Source: Sclerotiophoma versabilis
Taxonomy: Eukaryota; Ascomycota; Dothideomycetes; Pleosporales; Didymellaceae
Reading direction: 5' to 3'
DNA length: 64,000 nt
Assembly (NCBI GenBank): GCA_012274445.1
Contig: JAAROD010000054.1
Coordinates: forward strand, 1,364,001 to 1,428,000
Part shown: positions 56,798 to 64,000 of the stretch, in pieces
How positions within the stretch are numbered: the first letter of the stretch is position 1
Layout of the letters: each line of letters begins with the position of its first letter
Position numbers and translations under genes: made by a program
The notes under the pieces: model-generated
Databases searched by the model: none
Told to the model about the DNA's origin: nothing
Seen by the model: the letters and a program-made list of their open reading frames with translations, nothing else

Positions 56798-57651
56798 TAT
56801 GCAAGATTATGATACAGCTAGAAGGCTATGTGCAAGTACTGCGACCGTCAGCCCTGTGGGCGGCGCATGCAGCGGGACCCAGCGGCCAGGCACTGCTCAG
56901 CGGGCGCACCGAGGCTGTGCCAGGCGGTGGGCGAGGACGCGGGCGTGGTGGCCGAGTGCAGCAGCGCGCCGGGCGTGGAGAGGGAGGCCGGCGGCGTCGA
57001 CGTACCTCTACAGAGAAGCAGACGGGCAGGTGCTATGCGTCGCACACGACAGGAGCTCGTGTCCTCGGTCGACGAGGAGCGCGCAAATCAACTACTGCTT
57101 GGTATACTATGGGCCGCAAGGGCGTGGGGCATGGCGTGCAATGCGTCGAGATCCAGCGGCCGCGAAGGGGACAGCTGTCGGCCATGTCTCGCGCCAGCCC
57201 TCGTCGGCTCCGCATACCCTGGCCTCTTCCGCGACGCGCGCCTCCGCCTCCGCCTGCGCCACAGCGCCACGCCGCGACCTGGACGTGACGCCCAGCGACC
57301 CTGACGCCAGGTGGACGTTTGCTGCACCCGCACAGCTGCTCTGCCTGCAGCGCACTCCCACCGCAGAGCCCGCGACGACCCGAGACAGCCCTCGCCGCCG
57401 CCCCGCCAGTCGAAAGAGCAGGCGTCGACGCAGGACAGCTGGCCGCCCACAACCACCCCCATACACCACCCATACACCACCCATACACCACCCATACACC
57501 ACCCATACACCACCCCCCGGACTGGCCGCGGACCCCCGAAAGCTCCCTCTGCCGCCGCAGACAGACGCACCGCAACCGCACATGGGGTGCACATAGCCTC
57601 TGCCCCGCCGAACACGCCGACGCCCCTCTGCACCCCCCGCCCCCATGAGCC
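56798..57651. promoter_or_regulatory. divergent SEC16-NEO1 promoter region
   Basis: 854 bp between the two start codons, GC-rich, with long but featureless frames on both strands. Contains the 11-bp tandem repeat at 57459-57513. A stretch at about 57388-57420 (containing GCCAGTCGAAAGAGCAG) is repeated almost exactly inside the NEO1 coding sequence at 57758-57790. Confidence 0.55.
57459..57513. repeat. five tandem copies of an 11-mer
   Basis: Five perfect units of CCATACACCAC, no spacer, in the divergent promoter 139 bp before the NEO1 start. Confidence 0.9.
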
Positions 57652-60600
57652 ATGTCCGCTCCGCATGAGTACCACCAGCCCAATGCCCCAGACGACGACT
57701 CGGACCTCGACCTCGACCTCGACGAACTCGACCCGCTCGCCGCCCGCCCGCGCCCGTCAGCCTCGCCGCCGCGCCGCCAGTCGAAAGAGCAGCGCCGGCC
57801 CTACCACGAGCTCGGCGCCAGGATCCCGCTGAGGAACCTGCGCGCAGGGCGGCTGCGCGGCAACCGGAGGAAGGAACACCCGGACGACGAAGACCTCAGC
57901 GCTCTGATAGACGACGACGAGAGGGAGAACCGCAACTCGGCCGGCAGCTATGGCCACTCGGCCGACGACGACGCGCCGCTGCTGCCTGCCAGCGCAACCC
58001 CCCGCAGAACGACACAACCCAGGCCGAGCGCTTTGTCCAAGCTGAGCTCTGTCCTGCGCCTGCCCGCCTTCCTCTCCAAGCAGGACGCTGGCGCTATACA
58101 GCTGGGCCGCGACGATGCAGACAACGACGCCGACGCCGACGCCGACGTCGACCAAGAACACGACCCTACCACCCAGCGCACCATCTCCGTCGGCGCTGCA
58201 CAGACCTCTCGATTTCCCGCAAATGCTGTTTCCAACGCCAAATATACCCCCTGGAGCTTTCTGCCGCGTACTCTCTACAACGAATTTTCTTTCTTCATCA
58301 ACATGTACTTCCTGCTTGTCGCCCTGTCGCAGATCATCAAGCCCCTTCGCCTCGGCTACCTTTCCACCTACATCGCCCCGCTTGCATTTGTCATTTGTAT
58401 CACCCTGGGCAAGGAGGCTCTGGACGACATTGCCCGTCGGCGCAGAGACGCAGAAGCAAACTCGGAGGGCTACACAGTCTTGAGGTTCGAGGAGAACAGT
58501 GTGGGCAATGGTGTTGCCCCAGGCCAGAGCTCGAGCCGGAAGAAGAAGCTGCGGAAGAGCAAGCGGGAGAATGGCCGGCTGGCCGAGATCGATGACGAGG
58601 AGCAGCAGTTGTCCACCAAAGGCTTGGCTACCTGCACCTACTTCGAAGTGGTCAAGCCGTCCAAAAACCTCAAGGTTGGCGACGTTGTGAAGCTCGGCAA
58701 AGACCAGCGAGTACCCGCAGACATGGTTGTGCTCAAGAGTCTTGCCGCCGATAACGTACCCACATCCGCAATCCCGGCGCCTGGCAATGAAACATCTATG
58801 CTCATCGACGGAGAGGACGGAGCTGCACCTCAGGGCGAGACGGCAAAAGTCGAGAGCGCCACCTCTACTGGGCCTTCAGGAGAAGCCTTCATCCGTACAG
58901 ATCAGCTCGATGGTGAAACTGACTGGAAGCTGCGTCTGTCCTCGCCCTTGACGCAGAACTTGCATATTGGCGAGTACACTCGTCTTCGCGTTGTTGCAGG
59001 CAAGCCGGATAAGAAGGTGAATGAGTTTTATGGCACCGTCGAGTTGCAACCAAAGCAGCAAAGACACTACGATCCTCACGACCCCGAACAAGCCCCACCT
59101 GAACAAGTCCAGTCTGCACCACTCGGCATTGACAACACTATCTGGGCGAACACGGTAGTAGCTTCAACTTGTAGTCTGCTTGCTGTTGTCGTTTACACTG
59201 GCCCCCAGACACGGCAAGCGCTGTCAACATCGCCTTCGCGATCGAAGACGGGTCTGTTGGAGCTCGAGATCAACGCCCTCACCAAGTGGTTGTGTGTCTT
59301 CACCCTCTCACTATCTTTCATACTCGTGGCGCTGGCTGGCTTCCGCGAGATTGAGGGCCGTGTATGGTACATCAACATGATGCGGTTCTTGATTCTCTTC
59401 TCTACCATCGTGCCAGTTGGTCTGCGTGTCAATCTTGATATGGGCAAGTCGGTCTATGCATGGTTTATCGAGCATGATGAAAGCATCAAAGGGACGGTCG
59501 TCAGGACGAGCACAATCCCTGAAGACCTCGGACGGATCGAGTACTTGTTGAGTGATAAGACTGGTACTTTGACCCAAAATGGTACGTTGAATGAGTAATT
59601 TCGACAACGAAACAGCTAACACCGCTCAGAGATGGCCATGAAGAAGATCCACGTTGGCACGGTATCCTACGCCAACGAAGCGATGGACGAGGTTTCTTCG
59701 TATGTCCGGCAATGCTTCACGCCTCCTGCTGGCGAAGAGCCCGCCCTCGTAACCCCATCATCAGCCTATACTGCACCCCTCACCTCAGCCACCCGCACAC
59801 GTCGAGAGATAGGATCCCGAGTCCGCGACGTGGTATTGGCTCTCGCCCTCTGCCACAACGTCACGCCCACTACCGAGGAAGAGAATGGAGAGATGGTCAC
59901 CACCTACCAGGCATCGTCCCCGGATGAGATTGCCATTGTCCGCTGGACTGAGGCCGTTGGCTTGAGGCTTCTTCAGCGCGACCGAGAGTCGATGACACTG
60001 GAGTCAGTAAATAGTGGTCACACCGTCGTGCGAGTGCGCATCCTCAACACGTTCCCTTTTACGTCCGAAGGCAAGAGGATGGGCATCGTGGTGAAGTTCT
60101 ACCATGGCCCAGCAACGTCTCCCTCAGATGAGGATGGTGAAATCTGGTTCTACCAGAAAGGCGCCGACACAGTCATGACCTCGATCGTTGCTGCTAACGA
60201 CTGGCTTGAGGAGGAGACAGCGAACATGGCGCGAGAAGGACTTCGAACTCTCGTTGTTGGGCGCAAGAAGCTCTCGGCGCAGACCTACCAAGACTTCTCA
60301 GCCAAACTCGCACAAGCATCTCTAGCTCTGCAGAACCGCGACGCGGGTGTGGCAGATGTTGTCAGCGAGTACCTCGAGCGCGACCTCGAACTCCTTGGCG
60401 TCACCGGTGTCGAAGACAAGCTACAAAAAGATGTCAAGCCATCTCTCGAGCTTTTGCGCAACGCCGGCATCAAGATTTGGATGTTGACTGGCGACAAAGT
60501 CGAGACAGCACGTTGTGTAGCCGTGAGCTCCAAACTGGTCGCTCGAGGACAGTACATCCACACCATCCAAAAGCGTACGTTCTCCTCGCCTCCCATCGAA

Positions 60601-61690
60601 ACCCACTAACATCTCAACAGTGAAACGCAAAGACCTCGCACACTCCTCCCTCGACTTCCTCTGCGGCAAAACGGACGCCTGCCTGCTCATCGACGGCGAA
60701 TCCCTCGCGCTCATGCTAACCCACTACCGGTCCGAATTCATCTCCATCGCGGTGCAGCTTCCCACTGTCGTTGCGTGCCGCTGCAGTCCGACCCAAAAAG
60801 CCGACGTCGCGCGCCTGATCCGGTCGCACACCAAGAAACGCGTGTGCTGCATTGGGGACGGCGGAAACGACGTCTCCATGATCCAAGCGGCAGACGTGGG
60901 CGTCGGCATTGTCGGAAAAGAAGGACGACAAGCCTCTCTCGCAGCCGACTTCAGCATCGAGCAGTTCTGCTACCTCGTCAAGCTGCTCGTATGGCACGGC
61001 AGAAACTCGTACAAGCGGAGTGCGAAACTCAGCCAGTTCGTCATCCACCGCGGCCTCATCATCAGCATCTGCCAGACGGTGTACAGCATTGCCACAGCCT
61101 TCGAGCCCAACGCGCTGTACAAGGACTGGCTGCTCGTCGGCTACTCGACCGTATACACCATGTGGCCCGTCTTCTCCCTCGTACTGGACCGCGACGTCGA
61201 TGAGAGCGTCGCAAACCTGTACCCAGAGCTCTACGCCGAGCTAAAAACCGGCCGCAGCCTCAGCTACAAGTCCTTCTTCATCTGGGTCGCCGTCAGCATC
61301 TACCAAGGCAGCATCATCCAGGGGCTCAGCCAACTCCTCGTCGGCGTCGACAACGACAAAACCCTCACCTTCGCCCGCATGGTCAGCGTCTCCTTCACCG
61401 TCCTCGTCCTCAACGAACTCGTCATGGTCGCCATGGAAGTCACAACCTGGCACTGGTTCATGATCGTCACCATCCTCGGCACCGGCGGTGTCTACTTTGC
61501 CTCCATCCCCTTCCTCGGCGGCGGCGGCGTACAACCCGACGGCTACTTCGATCTGGCCTATGTCGCCAGTCTAGATTTCTGGTGGAAGGCCGCCGTCATT
61601 GCTGCCGTTAGCTTGCTACCCCCTTATGCCGTTAAGATTGTCGGCCGGACGCTTAAGCCGCCTAGTTATAGAAAGGTCCAGGGCGTGTAG
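57652..61690 (+). CDS. NEO1: P4-type ATPase (phospholipid flippase), Neo1/ATP9 class
   Basis: Three exons (57652-59581, 59630-60574, 60621-61690; introns of 48 and 46 bp with GTACGT donors) give 1,314 aa. A disordered acidic N-terminus of about 200 residues precedes the first membrane pair (FFINMYFLLVALSQIIKPL). The actuator motif DQLDGETDWK is followed by the phosphorylation site SDKTGTLTQN, whose final codons are split from EMAMKKIHVGTVSY by intron 1; this wording is typical of Neo1. The nucleotide-binding domain includes ASSPDEIAIVRW and MLTGDKVETA, the hinge CCIGDGGNDVSMIQAADVG, then six C-terminal helices. Neo1 flips aminophospholipids in Golgi and endosome membranes without a Cdc50 partner. 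Complete and apparently functional. Confidence 0.93.
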
Positions 61691-64000
61691 AGGGAACATG
61701 TGTAGTGTAGACAGGAAGACATGTCATTTTTATTTTGCATAGCGTGGTTGTAGTGTTATACTAGAAATCATCGAAGCTTTTTTTTTTTTTTTCATGCTTT
61801 GCTTTTTTATCTCATCATGCTGATGCATTCATTGCGTGAGCGAATGTAGGAATAGGGAATTACCATTGGGTTTGACCTAGCTTTCGTATAACGCCGTGAT
61901 GAATGAATAAATAGATGGTGAATTTTATTTTTTTCCCCTTGTATTACTCCTGATATTCCTACTAATAGATTCCTACTTCTTACTTCTAACCACCTTGCTT
62001 TGCTTTGCTTTGCTTCAAAATCAACAACATAATAGTGTATAACTCTGTAAACAGTACCATCCGAACTAGACTTTGATTACCATCTTTTTTTTTTCGCCAT
62101 CTCGATGCTTTCAATGTAATGTGTGTTTCTTGCTGGATACGCAAATCTCTTTGTTAAGCTAGAGTTTTAGCCCTTCCTGTCTTAATATGCAGACTTGTAT
62201 TATAACCTCGCAAGTAAGTAGGTATTGCAATACCTTTGACGAGACCTCTGTGCCGCGTGCAAGGTGTTATGACATCGAACTATCACCCCCTACCACCGTC
62301 ATCGACAGCTTCATGAGCAACCTCCTCAGAAAAAGAAAGCGGCAGCATCACCTAGACTGTTGCTGCTGTTCGTCGTCGGTCGATTTATCTATCTAGCTTC
62401 CAGCACTTCAATCGAGCTCCGGTTTTGTTCTGCGTCGACTGGCACTGCATCCCACCACCGCCTTCTCGTGGAACTACGCCGGAGCATACGGCAATTACTC
62501 TTCGCATCGTAGGCTCGGCTGTTTGGGCTTATGTAGGTAGGTGTCGATTGACGCCCGCGTCCAACGCCAGGATACTGCTGGTTCTAGGGGAGGTTCGCTT
62601 CCACTCTTCAACGTCGGTGGTGCAACGCTGATAGCGAATTTTCCGGTTATTAGCACAGAAGCTGAGGATGATGGATCATTCCGAGGTACGTCCTCTAGGA
62701 TGGAGTCTACGTCGGGACAGTCTTGCTCAAAAGCTCCATCAGCAGACCGACGGTTTTGCCTTGTAGAAAGCTTGCTCTACAGTTGCTGTAGATGTTTTCT
62801 GACAAGTGTGAGTCTGCGGAATCTATTCAATGCATCATCGCCTTGCTCCTGCTCTGTAAATAATTGACCGAGCGATGTTGCAGTGAAACCCTCAAAACTG
62901 AGGCATTTGATGCTGTACAGGTTGAGGGCTTTGATTTCATTTGTCCATACCGCAGTCGATCAATCTAAGTTAGTGTACCATGGTACCTGGCATGAGTAGT
63001 GCAGGTGGAGAAGGCACGACAGGGGTGCTTTCCGGATGACACGGAATGGCTCCACTGTCAGAATTACACCCATCTAGCCCATTTACATATACGGTATAGT
63101 ACAACGACAACCTGTCTCGGTGGGTCTTTGTCACAAATCCTCCGGATGTAATAACGACAAGGCTAATCTCTATCTACCTGTAAAATACACGCGAACATCC
63201 CTGCTCCGAAGCTCCACCTACACTAACGTATGCTGGGTACCATAGTATGGTAAGCTCCACAATCTAACTTACAGACTCCCAGAGCTGGTAGACTCGTCGG
63301 TGGGACAAATGTGTATACCACGCCTAAATAGGCTTAGAATTCATGCCCGCAACAGCTGTTCGCAGCAAGCAATCAACACAATACTCTAGCAAACCTGTAA
63401 CCACATACCATCCCACGCATGCAGTTCGTACACATTCAATAAGGCAAATCCTGTTGTCAGATAGCATTCACACCACCGAGACGTCTGAGGGGAATGGAAA
63501 CAAACCCTCGCGGCTGAGGCTTAAACTTAAGATTTAGTGCTTACTTCGGTGCTTCTCAATTTCTGCACATCGCCTGAGCCATGCGAAACACTCTACCTAC
63601 GCGTCGTAACTGGCCTTGTCACAGGAACTCTCGTGTTGCTCAACTACGAGCCTTACAGCCACTAGCTTATTTGGGATGTAGAAGCCGTGCGCGACGGATT
63701 TATCGGTAGTTAAAAGCCATGCCCAGCGACGGTGTTTGTTGGAGTTGCTACAGGCCGGCGAAATAGCTGGTTTGGTTTTAACCACGCGAAGAATCTAGCT
63801 AGTGGCAGGGTATTCTCAGTGTCTATGCTGGTCCCCCTCGTCTGTACAGTGTTTGTAGTTACGGAGTTTTGTCAAGTGCAATTGCTTGCTCTCGAGGAGC
63901 GTCTGGACTGCTGGAGTGCATATTGTTGCATAGCAGCTGGTGAATCAAGGCTTTTCTGCTCGTTAGAGCTGCTTTTTTTTTAATTCTCTCTGCTGTTTGA
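61691..64000. other. gene-poor right end of window
   Basis: 3' flank of NEO1 with a T homopolymer (about 61777-61793) and a TTTGC microsatellite (61995-62015). No supported gene. Contains the MITE-like element at 62978-63250. Confidence 0.45.
62978..63250. mobile_element. possible MITE (273 bp) with TA-flanked imperfect inverted ends
   Basis: The left end (from CCATGGTACCTGGCAT) and the reverse complement of the right end (from CCATACTATGGTACCCAGCAT) align over about 45 bp with small gaps, including a shared AGGTGGAG. TA flanks both sides (62976-62977, 63251-63252). No coding capacity. Confidence 0.4.

Noticed and set aside
55903..57288. 461-codon plus-strand frame opposite the SEC16 5' end
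   Set aside because: Antisense shadow of a GC-rich, repetitive coding region. Arg/Pro/Gln-rich with no domain.
57459..57513. CRISPR-like array
   Set aside because: Perfect 11-mers with no spacers in a fungal promoter.
57033..57683. Minus-strand frames of about 200 codons in the SEC16-NEO1 promoter
   Set aside because: The VWVVYGWCMGG-type repeat in them is only the translated 11-mer array; no family resemblance.

Overview
The window is nuclear DNA of a filamentous ascomycete (Pezizomycotina, plausibly Dothideomycetes; the class is an inference). The evidence is short GT-AG introns of 46-65 bp, a HET-domain gene, a Tad1-type LINE, CBM18/AA7 secreted enzymes, an ABCA transporter, fungal VTC, SEC16 and NEO1 genes, and a TA-rich block with the look of repeat-induced point mutation (RIP).

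Layout. 0-28 kb is ordinary, moderately gene-dense accessory DNA. It holds an MDR oxidoreductase, a frameshifted membrane-protein relic, a full-length ABCA-type transporter (7 exons, about 1,601 aa), a CorA-like relic with two in-frame stops, a small protein built on a repeated EQDRYG motif, a basic protein of unknown function, a secreted CBM18-AA7 flavo-oxidase, a secreted S41 peptidase and a HET-domain gene. 28.07-47.30 kb is a nest of transposons. 47.7-61.7 kb is conserved housekeeping DNA: a VTC2/3-type polyphosphate-polymerase subunit, SEC16 and, head to head with it, the NEO1-type P4-ATPase. The last 2.3 kb has no gene I can support, only a possible MITE.

The transposon nest can be unpacked from its ends. 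The outer shell is a Fot1/Pogo-type element (A) of about 2.1 kb with 43-bp terminal inverted repeats and a TA target duplication, inserted beside the HET gene. It was split by two later insertions. One is an intact Tad1-type LINE (29009-35059) plus two identical 829-bp companion elements, all three sharing one 14-bp target duplication. The other is a Ty1/copia element (37146-46475; 292-bp LTRs; 5-bp duplication TCTAG). A second Fot1/Pogo element (B, 1,870 bp, 68-bp TIRs) sits inside the copia element. A, B and copia are mutated to near pure TA-rich sequence, with only transition differences between the TIRs of B. The LINE and its companions are not mutated, so they look younger or escaped RIP.

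Genes with related roles: SEC16 (COPII assembly at ER exit sites) and NEO1 (Golgi/endosome flippase) share an 854-bp divergent promoter region. The AA7 oxidase and S41 peptidase are both secreted and are convergent with nothing between them but about 1.2 kb. No rRNA, tRNA, CRISPR or bacterial-type operon was seen. Exon boundaries were placed by eye from splice sites and reading frame; all rest on frame-preserving joins, not on transcript data.
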